DNA of 64,000 nt, taken from the NCBI GenBank assembly GCA_034509425.1, contig JAVTVJ010000049.1:2626001-2690000 (forward strand), read 5' to 3'. The stretch comes from Eopsaltria australis. Lineage: Eukaryota; Chordata; Aves; Passeriformes; Petroicidae. Shown piece after piece: positions 52,101 through 64,000 of the stretch. The notes below the pieces were generated by a model. The model ran no database searches. It worked only from the letters and a program-made list of their open reading frames with translations, and had not been told where the DNA came from. Positions within the stretch are counted from its first letter, which is position 1, and each line of letters opens with the position of its first letter. Both the position numbers and the translations under genes were made by a program.

Positions 52101-55100
52101 TAAACTTTAGAGTAATTGTCCATTGAACTTGTAATGAAATATATATTGCATTCAGCAACATTAGGGAATAACCAAATTCTGTCCAAAAATCAAGACTTCC
52201 TTTTCATACGCATTCTGATAAAGAACATTACAAAAATCATTGTGCCGTTTTTATGCTTTTGTCAAGTATTTTATAAAATGAAAAGAAATTAACTAAATTA
52301 TTAAGGCATAAAGCATTCTGGTGAAAAGCTAAGGATATAGTTTTCTGCTGGAGAGAGCTTTACCCTCAGATTTTCAAGTTTCACTGCAAGTTTTCCTGTA
52401 TGTGATAAAATCACAAAATACAGCAAAAGTCATCTCAATTGCTTTCTTTACTATTCAGTACACCTCAGGGTCACAGACAAGTTTAAAATGCACTAGGTAA
52501 GCATTTTGATGGTAAGGATACTGAGAGAATAACGATCATAGAGAATGAAGCTGACTGGAAACACTGTTCTAGCAAGAATCAGATAATGTAACATAGATTT
52601 TTATTAGAAAATATAAATTTGTTGGAAAAAATTCTCCATGGGAAGATATCCACTTGAAAAAATTGACCAGGTAAAGTGGTTGAGACTGCAATAGACGGTA
52701 GTCTGATTTTTGCTGAGGGCACAGGATACTAAAACAGCTCACATTTAAAATACTTTAAGGCAGTAAAGTTTACCGAGGGTAAAAAGCCCCTCGGCTCTGA
52801 ACAAATTGCAATTCTGAGAAGTCCCAATTCACTGTCACTATAAAATTTTGACTCATATCTGAAACAGAAGAGGACCATCAGCTTCAGCCAAAAGTTTGTC
52901 CAAGCTCGAGTATACTTTTGATTTTACACATACTGGGAAAGTCTTCACCATATGCCTCTGGTATAGTGCAGTACTGTAGTGTAAAGTAAAATGCTCCCTT
53001 CACAACTTGCTTTTCATCAGTACTATTGACAGTAATGGTACTCAGTAGTATAAAGTTTCTTAACCCACCCAGAGTTAAGATTTAACTGCACAAAAATCTG
53101 ACAACACATAAGAGAGTACAGAGTCTCATAGTCTGCTCAGACGCCTCACCTCTTCCATCCTCATGGAGTGAAATGAGTATTCTTTCTGGTGTAATTTCAG
53201 AAAAGGAAAATGATGAATACTACTCATTCTACACAAATACTCATGCATATACGTCTCTCTTCTCTACTATCATTTGCAACACTTTAGAACAGAATTTTGT
53301 CTTGTTACTCTTAAATTACAGAACTTAGAACTTCTTTCTTTTCATTATTTTTCCATTTCTACTACTCCAGCTTTAAATAATTATATCTTCTGAATGCCTC
53401 CTCCTATTTCTTCTGAGATAAAGCTTTTAAAAAGTGCAAAATGTCCTCACCCACCCAAGGGTAATTCTAGTAAAGTTAAGAAGGAATTGTAATAGTTTTG
53501 CTCCCCACAGAATACCATATGACTGAAGCTGTTTTTACACAGCAGTGCTTCTATAAACAACATATTAACACCACAGAATAGCAGTGATGCTTCATAAACA
53601 ATGTAGTGTTATTACAAAGGCACCGTATGCAAACTTACACAGGATGACTTTCTATAAAATTTCTTTAATATAGCCAAGCTCCATTTTAAATCAGTCAGAA
53701 GGCAGATTTAACCCATATTAATGCAAACTTATTTCTCTAAACACTAGGCACTCTCCTGGTCACTGCAGTGAAACAAAGCAATTCCCACCCCTTTGTGCAT
53801 CAACAGAAAACTATCCATGCAGGTCACCCATTGCTCCAAGGATGAAGTGGAAGCCAAAGGGGAAAAACAGGCCTATTACCCTCTGTTGGCTAATGACTAA
53901 TTTGAAACAGGTGTTCAAAGCCCACAGGATTCAGTCCAAGATATAGGAGCAAAAATGAGTGTTAAGGTCCACATATCTACTTGCCTAAGGGTTAAGATTC
54001 CATGTCTCAGACACTTTTCTGTTTTAATCCTGAGCACTCTTTATACCACATCTGTGGTGTTCTCCCTGGAAGACTCTCAGTCCTCCATCTGTAGAAAAAA
54101 TGCTTATGATCCACTTTGCTTTCTTCCATCTCTTTTATCAACTTACATAATTTTCTTATTGAGGAAATGACAATCATTTTAAACCAGAAGAGAGGAAACA
54201 TCTTACTACATCTAGCAAGAATTAAAAATAAAGAGTAGAGATTGCTCTTTGAGCCATCAGCCTAATGAAACTTCTCACAGATTTCTGTCTTCTGTCTCTC
54301 AGCGCTGCCTCTGCATTTTACTTTTCTTTGCCCCAAAATTTTCTCATTTTTACAGTTAATCCATGTCTTCTATAATAGGCTACCAGATAATACAGCACAT
54401 GGTGAATAGACCAAATAGATAAACCAACTCACAAGCCACCATGTATACAGAGGTTAACCTGACATTACTTGTGTGCAAGACATATTGAAAATATCTTCTT
54501 TTCTCTCTGTGAGATGCTAGTTAAGTAGTTAATTTAGCAAAGTTTTTGACTAGGACAAACATGATAGAATGTTTGAAACAGAAACTACAATTTCTGTGTC
54601 CAAGTTGACTCAACCTTATCCATATGCTTAAAACTTTATTATGAGGGGACTGACAGGAGAAAAACAAAATGAAAAGATGACTCAGATGACTCGATAAACT
54701 TCCTTTCCTAAAGAACCCAGACTCTAAAAGAAGAAAAAGAAAAATATAAGGTATAAAATGGTAGCTAAGTTAACTATGTACTGACTAGGAAGTAGTTAAT
54801 TTACCTTTGGACAGAGCTGATAATTAAGGTAAGAAAACAATTTATATGAAGTAGAATAACCATCAGGAGATTTATTAGAGTAAGAGGGTTTCAAAATAAT
54901 TTTAATGTTACCTAAAATTCATCCAGCAGTTAAACTTCTTGTGCTAGGTCTATAAGCCATCTTGTAAGCAAACATATTTCTTATGCTATTAAATGGTTTC
55001 ACTGCAGTCATCAAGGGCATTCAGCATCTTATAAATGCAAGATGAGTTCATGTTAACATTGTCACTGTATTTGTTTGCCTGTTTCCCTGTTAGCTATATT

Positions 55101-56695
55101 CACTAGTGCATAAATTTTCTTCTCATTTTTCTTAACATCAATCACCTGCAACATCTTTTAAATAGCCCCAGGTTACATATTAAAAATAAATTCTTAAATT
55201 TTACAGGCATTTATATGCTTACTCACTTCAAGTGTGAGAAGGTCAGAGCTACAAAAATACAATCCTCTTAAACATGCAGTCCCCTTAAAATTAATTTCTG
55301 TCTATAACTTGTACTTGAATCACAGAGGATTTCTGTGTCAATATTCATGTTATATATGTTAATATGGCAGTAGAGGAACATGAAGTGTTCATGTTCTAAA
55401 CACTGACATCAAACTTTTGAAGCCTGAAATCACAGATAGGTTAAATTTGCTGAAAGCTGTACTAGAAGTCATGTGCCAGCCTAAAATCTCCTTCATCCCA
55501 TCTTCAGGTTCCTCAGCACACTGACATAAAACACTCTCAATCTTTGCAGCTTCTCCTCAGGGCTAGAAGTGTTCATTTTTCTCTGTGGTCCTTCCATAAC
55601 CTTAACTTAGGGGTGGATCTCTGCTCTATAATCACAGTGGAATTAACACCCTACTTATGTAAAGACACGTAAGCAAATCCAGAGTTATCAGGATAAATGA
55701 CAGAACGCAGACGTTACAGCTAAAACATTGTTCTAGTGAGGTGAAAAAATGCCAGTTGCTCTGTTTTCCCCTCCTTTCATTCTTAATTTCTTTTTTTTTT
55801 TTAGACTCTAGAAAATTTGGTAGCAGACAGACTTTTCAGATTGCTGCCTACAGTTGTGAGATGAATGAGTGCACTGAACACTTCAAGTAAATCACCACCA
55901 GTAATACAGTAGCCATATTACTGGGGAGTATAAGCTCCTTTTGTTCCTAATTCATTTTTGCTGCATGCTACCTTGGCATGAGTGTAGCTGCATGCTACAT
56001 AACGGCTCAGCAGATTTTGGAAATCAGAATGTTTCCTTCATTAGGTTGCAATTCCTTATTTAAAATGCCCCAACTAGGAACACTGAGCTCATGCTTGTGT
56101 TGAAAACTCACCTAAAGAAATCCCAGTATGTACTAAGGAAGCTCCAGTTCTCAAGTTTCAGGGACTTTTAAAATAAAGTTTTTTGGCAGTAAGGAGACAA
56201 TGTGAAAATGGGTTTTTTTCTTCTATTGTGGTTTTATCTCATTTAGTTTTAAGCATATGTACTTTTCATGATAAAGTTTACTCGCATTTTCTCTATGTTT
56301 CACTAAGGATAAAAAATCAGAAGGGAAATATTTTATCAGCACAGACATTCAAGGCATATGCCTCTCAAATAATTTTGTCTTCTCCCGACACTGTAGATAG
56401 ATGGGGGATGGAAGGAAAACGACTGCTAGCAGAGCAGAGAAAGCATAAAATTCCTATTAACTAAAAAACGTGGCATAGAAAGTTCATTACCTATAATAAT
56501 GTGAGCAGCTCCCAGAAAAAAAGACAAATTAGTACCATATAAACACACATTAGCTATTGAAATGAAGGTTATTCTTATTTACACAAGATCTAATCCAATT
56601 TTAGCTATAAGAAATTATATAAAATGAGATTCATAAAGAAAATCACTTCTCAGATCTTCAGTTTTTCCCACTGTTTTTCATAGTACTAAAACTCC

Positions 56696-56713
56696 TAATA
56701 CCTATAGGTATTA
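56696..56713. repeat. 18-bp perfect palindrome
   Basis: TAATACCTATAGGTATTA is identical to its reverse complement. Its function is unknown; it is AT-rich apart from the central CCTATAGG. Confidence 0.75.
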
Positions 56714-59700
56714 TATATGTATTATAGATATGCTTCAGAAACCAGGTTGTCTAAGACATGAGGTCAGAGTTAAGCCAACAGGAACATACCCCTCATTGTG
56801 CTAATATGCTCTGCATTCACTAAACCAACATAAGCCATATGTCCTGAAAATAATTGTTTTTCATTTCTTATAGCTGTCTCCCTAAAGTCAAGAACACAAT
56901 GATAAATTGGTAGAAATGCAGTAATATTTACAACACCTGAGATAGAATGCAAATATTCAGAATATAAGTTCCTTTTTATTAGACTCTTGGCACTGCTTTG
57001 TTTCAATATCATTACTGTATCTATGAGAATTCCTTTAATTTTCTGAGTCTTTCCCCCCTTGCCTGTGTCCTCTATTGCAGTTTCCAGTTGTAATGTTTTT
57101 GCAGGCTTTTTTGTGTATATAAATGCACTTCATACACAAAACTAAACTCTGAAAGAGAGAGACTGATACAGACTTGTCTGATTGTTAACAGAGAAGTTCA
57201 CATCAGAATTTGAACTGTGATCAGCCTGAGTTCTATTGTCTTCCTGCAGAATTCCAATTTTAACCTTAGATTGTTTGGGGATACATAAAAATTGCTTCTC
57301 TTCTCTATCATAGAGTACCACATTCCAGAACAACAGAAATGTTGAAATAGATTCGTGCTACAGAAATGAAAAATAAACAAATGTGAGATTCATTTCTTCA
57401 AGTTGAAGGCTGTTTGTCATGTTAGGCAACTTCAATATGAATGCAATCACCTTGCCTACTGGCATAAATCTAGTTCTTCTTTCGCACATTCACCTGTAGA
57501 TTGAACACTTGATTCAGTGAAAATGTAATACCTTAAGCATATAGTTTTGATTATCTAAGTTTTTTAACATCTGTTGTTCATGTTCCTAAATTTCCAATAT
57601 TTCATTTTTTTTTCCTTTCAAGCAGAAAACTACTGATCTCCAGGCAAAATTATAATTAATGTCACCAAATAATACAACTTTTACCATTCACAGACATCTA
57701 AAGCTGTAATATAAATGTTTAACAATAGCACAGGCATTTTCTATTGGAATCAGATATTTCAGCCATGTTCAGCTGAGTCAAGTAAGACAATTTTAAGTAG
57801 CTAGAGATTTCTTCCTCAAGATCAAAGCTAGATTTTTTTAGTTGCTGCTTTGGTATTTTTTTTAATTTCTGAATCATAAGCATGAGATCACCAGCTTTAG
57901 ACACTGTGTGGGTTCATTCATGCTAGTTTGATTTTTTAATGATTCATTTTTATCTTGCATCCTATTTTTATTCTGTGTATTTTAACATTTTCTCCTCCAA
58001 ATAAGGAAATATTAAAGAGAATTGCCACCCAGTAGACTTGCCCTAGATAAACAATAGAAAATCCCTGAACAGATTAGTGGTTTGCAAATGATCTAATGGT
58101 TTCCTCTGCAACAAAAGCCTGGACTACTTTAATGCAAGCAAGGATTACAAATGTAATCACATACTGGGGTTAGCTCTCCAGTTCAAAATTCTGCTACCAA
58201 ACCACCAAAATAGCTGTTAGGTACAAAGATTATGACTTGTGACCTACCTTGTGTATGTGAGTCAATAGGGTGTTTTGTACACTATATATATAAAGAAATA
58301 CCTTAAGGAAAAGCTGACAGAAAAAGGTACAGTGGATTAAAGCTCTGGAGGACATTGAAGATGTACAGTGAAGGTCTGTGCAGCCATATCATTTTTTCAG
58401 AGATATAAGATTCCTATATGAAAAACTGGTTTGATGTGCTTCATGTAAAATATGTATGGTTATTTAGTGCCAGAAATAAAGACACAGAAAGTCTGTAACT
58501 TTAGTAGAACCCTTGGAGCATGAAATAGCTACAGAAGAATACTGCATGGGCTAAAACTAATTTCTGCATTTTTGACTGCTAGATTCTAATATAGATGTTT
58601 ACATCATCCATACATGAGGAACTCTTCAGTACACAGATATATGTGGAATGCTACAACTTGATTATCACCTGCATCAGCCAAATAAGTTAGCATTCAAGAG
58701 ATATTAGGTTAGTGGAATTAAATTAATTGTGGCAGGTCATATGGATGAAGAAAGCTCAGTGGTTGTTCTGCTGCCTAAAACATTTTTTGTTGCTCTTTCC
58801 TGGTATTTTTTTAAGAGTACAGGACAGCAGCCGCTGTAACACAGAATATTTGCAGCTGCTTCATGAACTCAACATCACAGATTTTAGAGTAAGTTCTGAT
58901 CAGACCTTGTAGGCAAAGAAGTCATCTAAGGCTGAGTTAAAACAAAAAATGTATCTGCTAAACTACAGGGTCAAGTTGTCTCTCACAGTCTTGGCCATCA
59001 GGTTTAGCTGTGTTATGACGTAACTTCAATAGCAAAATCAGTAGGATCTGCCTAAAACTTAGGTCTTTCACATCCTAGAAGAGCATATTAACCTCTATAT
59101 GAAAAACATAAGAGTATAACCTTCAATTCAGAAAGTGACTCCTGCCCAGTGTTGGTCAGGGATGGGGGTGGCCAAGTCTTGCTGAGTAAGCTACTCAGAA
59201 CCTGTAGCTGCAGCCATTTATAGACTCGAATTTATATTTTTTTCTTGCCAGACTATATAATCGGATTCATTTAATTTGTAATTAAAACCATAATATTTAC
59301 CCTTTTCAAGCAGATTAATAAGATGTTTACTTATCTGTGGATGGTTTACAATTCTGACCTATCTCACTGATATTTTATTCTATCAAATCTTTTTGGTCTC
59401 TCACTGCTGCTCCTAAACTGGCTGCTATATTTTGACATCATAAATCAAAGGCATGAAAATATTTCAAGTCCAGCCAAACTGGAAAGATTTTTCACTCAAA
59501 CAACTATTGTAGTGAAAAAGATATTAGCATTTTTCCAAATACACAAAAATAATTGTAATGACTACTTGATGTCCTATGGTAATTTTAAGTAAAATTTTTC
59601 ATAAGTCTAATTCTATTTTTAAGAAACATAAATAAATCTGAAGTGCATATTATAATCTGTTACTAGTACATACAGTAATTTTTACACACACACAATTTCA

Positions 59701-62700
59701 GCTCACGGAAAATATAGCTTTTGTTATTAGGTCTTTTCTGGAAGTCTTTGAAATGTTATGCTACACATGGCAGCAAAATAGATCTAAGCCATATTATTTG
59801 CTCAGTGCTGTTACCAAGATTTTAAAAATTGAGTCTTACAGATAAAAATTCCATTGGGCACCATTGATAACTTCCCCCCACCAGCAATTTAGACCTTAGA
59901 TTTTGCTTTTGAAGTGTTGCAGCAAAGGAAGATACTTTCTTTCTCTGAATAGGTTTTACATACCAAGACTATAAACATCAGGTTAACCCTTATGTAGATG
60001 CTTGAAAACCTACATGCACAAAAGTTTTCTTCAGAAAACTTCCACAGGAACATAAATTATATCTCCCCTTTAAATCTCTCTCACATTTACAGGAAGATGA
60101 CTTTTGCTTCAGTCTCCTAAGGAATGCAATCTTGTAACCTTGCTCTCATCTATTAAAAATCACATTTTTAGTCATTTAGTATCTTTTTGATTTGTAACAC
60201 TGCATCAAAAGTATTAGACAGTACAAAACTGTCTTTTCAGCAGTGTCAATAGGAGTGTAAATTCAGTCGTTAAGCATCTGAAAAGTAAATTCTACACATT
60301 CTAATTTCTCTCTGTTTCCCACTCCCTTAATGCTGAAATTATTTTATTCAGTATAAAATTTATGTGTCCAAATAATAAGCTCATAAAATCAAGTTATGGT
60401 AATTAAAATTCAAATGCATTATTTCCTTAACTTGAATATTTTTTCAAACATTTATCTTTCTAGTCTATTGGTTGGCTGTTAAAACTTTTAACTTTTCACA
60501 ACAGCTAAAAATATTGTATTAAAAAACGGAAAAGTTTTCTAGCTTCTCTTTATGACATGCAAACACAAATGGTTGCTTGGATTTAAGTGCTTTTATTCAA
60601 TTATTTTAAACAGGATTTTCATAGTACTGTTCTAAACTTTATAAATTATTAAAGAAAACAGAAACCAAGAAAGGAAAGAAAAATAAGGTTTGCTCGCCTG
60701 GCATATAATTGTGAGGTTCTGCATTTCTTATAGTACAAGGTCTTCACTGCAATGGACGAATTTTAATTTATATTCATTTTGCCTTGTATTTAGATTAATA
60801 AAATTATTACTTATATAGGAAAAAAATACAAATCTACCAAAAATATAGAAGTGCTACCGATTTTAGCTCATAGGTTCATCCAAAAATTTATGTCATTTTG
60901 ATTAAGCTGCAACCATTTTGGCAATAAAGTGACTTTTGAGGTCCTAAAAACGTATGAAATGCGAACAACAGAAGTACTAAACACATTTTTGCTGCACTGC
61001 ATAATTTATGCCAAATCTCTTCAGCGTGGTAACACCACAGTGGAAAAGCTCAGTCAAAATTCCATCTTGAAATTCACAACTAAAGCACACATAACACATT
61101 ATTTGAAACACAACTACTATAAAAAAGGAAGTCAAGCATTTTGATATCCCTTTAAGACATTCGTATGTAAATTTCCATGCCAAACACATGGCTCTCTGTC
61201 AAAACCAGCATATGGTGGTATGTGCAAACTGGAATCAAGGTTACACTAATTTTGTAAACAATTATTACTGAAAAGGTAGGTGGTGTTATTCCACATGTTA
61301 ATTACAGATCTCTTATTAAAATACAAGCAGAAAATATATTTTAGTAGCAAGCAATTAACAAATGCATCTTTATCTTTGAGGAAATACCAGTTATTATTCA
61401 GCCTACCTTTTAAGCAAAAATTTAGTCAAAAATTGTTACTCCACTGAAGGCCAAAAAATATACCTCGATTTTTCTAATACCCTATTTGTAACATACATAT
61501 TTCTGGGTTTAGAAGTGAGCAGATCAAACACATTCAGCTAAACCCTGTATAGCTGAAGGGAAGAAGCAGATCAAGTCCAAACGTATTGCATATTTTCTGT
61601 TGTCTGAATAATGTAAAGCCTACAAACTTGTTATCAATTTTTCAGAAAACATAAAATAGAATGGTTTATTTTTTCATTATATGAATTTCATTATTTAGTA
61701 GAAGAAAATGACTACTCCATTATTTATCATTTGCTGCTTATTTATTTAGTATAGGGGTAGCCAAACATTTTCGACCCAACAGCCAAAAAATCCATTTGAT
61801 ATTGCTCAAGATGACATTCTTTGTAACTCCAGAGAAACATGCCAAAATGTAAAAGGTGAACAAAAGAAGAACAGAACAAGACATATCCTGTTCTCCTGCT
61901 CTCAGGACAGCAAAATTGATTCATCCAAACAGAAACTCACCTGGAAACAAATATTATGAAACTATGGAATAATTAGTAGTGAGAAAGTTATGCACCAAAA
62001 TTAAGGCATTTCTGTGTACTTTGTAAAGCTGAGTGAAAAAGTTCTACATATCTAAAATATTTCTCACTTTCCATTGCAGAACCAGCTAACAGTTTCTGTT
62101 TTACCCATGACATGACAAAGTTTCAAAAATCAATACATAAGCACTGGCATTGAAATGAATAAAATGTGTATTTCAAGCTCCTCATCACGAATCTCTGTGG
62201 AAAGCCTAACAGACTAAAGGCTCTAACAAATTCAATTCATGTAATATGAACTTCAGTTCCTCCTTCTGAAAGACCTAGCTTACCCTGGAATTCTTGGGAA
62301 TAAAAGAAACACTAATAACTGATGGCATATAGGTACTGCAAATAAAGGTCATTTTCAGTAGCTGGCTGTATTGCAAAATGTTCCATAACTTAGATATTAA
62401 TATGGCATGAGTACTTCAAATTGGAGGATGTATATACTATAGACAGTTTTAAATTTAACATTATTCTTGCAGCATTCAACAGTGGTGTTGTTGTATGTTG
62501 TGGCTGCTAAACTGCTATTGTTTATTTTTCATTTAGAAAAGAACAACATATTTAGCCCCTAGGTTCTCCTGCTCACTGAGTTATAGAAAAACTTTCCTCT
62601 CTGCCTATTTGTTAAGTGGAAAATCTTACATTTCACAAAGTAGCATTACCACAATCCACCCCGCAACTAAAATTAGCTTCTCTGGACCTCTACACCACCT

Positions 62701-64000
62701 TACAATAAATTGAACACAATAAAGGACACAATAAACTGTTAAGTGTCTGTTAGCTTTCTTTGTATGCATAATGTGATTCACCCACTCAATGTAAAGCTCA
62801 CTACAGCTCACAAGTCCTGAGTCAAAGACAAAGGAAAAAGTAAGATACAATTAAGTAAATTGGTTCACTGGTATCCAGCTTTTCTCTCTTATTTTGAGAA
62901 TGGCACCACAAAAAGTGGCCAAGTCTCCCTTTTACTACCTTAAAACACTTCCCTGGTCGATCTGATGTTCCGCTCCATCTTCTGTAGATACTATCTTTGA
63001 TGACTAGAGACACAATTAAATCGGCTGGTCAAAATTATGTATTCCTTTCAAAAGAAAACTTTAAAATGCATTGTTTCTGTCTGCTGTGGCAGGATTTTTT
63101 TGGTCCCTGTTTTTGTGCTAAGCACAACCCACCTCTTCTACCTCTAAATCAATGAATTTAGAATTTTTCTGTGCAAAGAAAAAAAGAGTATTTTCATGAA
63201 CTGAATCACTCTGAAAAGAGATGCAAATTTCTAAATGACTGATCTCTGCCCAATATTTCCCAAAGCATAAGGGAGCAATGCTGCAAATGTTTTGCTAAGA
63301 TACTTTGATGGTAGTCTGAAAAGGTCTTTTTTCCTGCATTTTAAATCTTTCAGAATTATGTGCTCTGATTTAAAGTCTGACATCAAAATCAAACACACCT
63401 GCAGAATCCCACTGAAGTCAATCAAATTCAATTAATGTATATAAGAATCTACCAGTAGAGAATGTTTTTGACACTATGGCCTGCAAAAGGTGATTGCACA
63501 CTAGTTAAGAAAACCCTCATAATCAAATTAGGGTCTTTTTTAAATTCCATCAATTAATTTTTAGACCATTTAAAAATCAGTAATCTTTTTGCACTACTGT
63601 TTTCAGGCAAACCAATGTTTCTCAGCAACCAGTGTGATCCAAAAGTTCTTTGAAAAGTAATATACAAACATAACATGAACTAAAATGCCTTCTCTGTCTG
63701 CACTTAACATTCCATGAGTAAAAGCATTTTTTGACATTTTTCTTCAAGTTGTCCTTCCAGTGTCCTATCTGAAATTAAAGAACAGAAAAATGCTAAGCCT
63801 GTTTAATTTAGAATAGTAATGAATTAATCCTAATAATGAAATAACTTCAGACAGCATTGTCTTAGAATCATTAGAGGATTTGCAGATAGTATCTTGTGAA
63901 TGCAAACAAGATAATCATACAAGTATAGATACCAAATAACCCTTTTACCAAACACTAGTGGGCATGCATATTCAACAAAATGTAAATATTGACTTTTCTG

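Larger units (their letters stand above)
48451..64000. other. AT-rich intronic DNA with no gene
   Basis: Over 15.5 kb I recognise no exon, no interspersed repeat family and no RNA gene. Small structures are an inverted repeat at 48710-48730, a (TAAA)5 run at 49083-49102, a GC-stem hairpin at 52773-52794, paired GCTGCATGCTAC repeats at 55960-55998 and an 18-bp palindrome at 56696-56713. All short open frames look like chance. Confidence 0.55.

Noticed and set aside
55480..55620. Possible old CR1 fragment (CTTCTCCTCAGGGCTAG region)
   Set aside because: There are too few matching words and no tail; not supportable.

Overview
The window looks like AT-rich nuclear DNA from a bird. The evidence is several fragments of the LINE family CR1 (chicken repeat 1), two LTR fragments of an avian endogenous-retrovirus type, recurrent A/C-rich low-complexity tracts, and one protein-coding exon with vertebrate splice sites. 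There are no operons, ribosome-binding sites, CRISPR arrays or bacterial gene layout. The exact species cannot be read from the sequence. The LTR types fit a modern bird, perhaps a songbird, but that is inference.

The only host coding sequence I can support is one 249-nt internal exon on the minus strand at 35033-35281. It encodes a follistatin-type EGF-like plus Kazal module with ten cysteines. Its C-terminal half is essentially identical to follistatin-like 5 (FSTL5) as I recall it. The exon has a strong acceptor, a strong donor and phase 1 at both ends, so it is a symmetric 83-codon module. Everything else is best read as two very long FSTL5 introns: about 28.7 kb upstream (35282-64000) and about 35 kb downstream (1-35032), both running past the window edges. 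FSTL5 is known as an unusually long gene, which fits.

Layout: 1-16070 is unique AT-rich intron, with a GC-richer patch (about 3130-3560), a 16-bp forkhead-like palindrome (7430-7445) and a 66-nt hairpin (9262-9327). 16070-17052 is a CR1 copy split by a second CR1 inserted in the same orientation. 19320-19498 is a CR1 tail running into a GA/CA microsatellite. 21638-21720 is an internally deleted LTR. 29222-29370 and 35634-35757 are short minus-strand CR1 tails, the second only about 350 bp upstream of the exon. 40790-41240 is an unexplained GC-richer block. 42588-42980 is a truncated LTR. 47363-48450 is a 1.1-kb minus-strand CR1 that still shows reverse-transcriptase palm motifs interrupted by a stop. 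48450-64000 is unique AT-rich intron with small palindromes.

I found no new multi-gene system here. The best leads are structural: the pre-miRNA-sized hairpin, the nested CR1, the two unexplained GC-rich blocks and the palindromes. All comparisons with known families are from memory of consensus sequences, not from a search.
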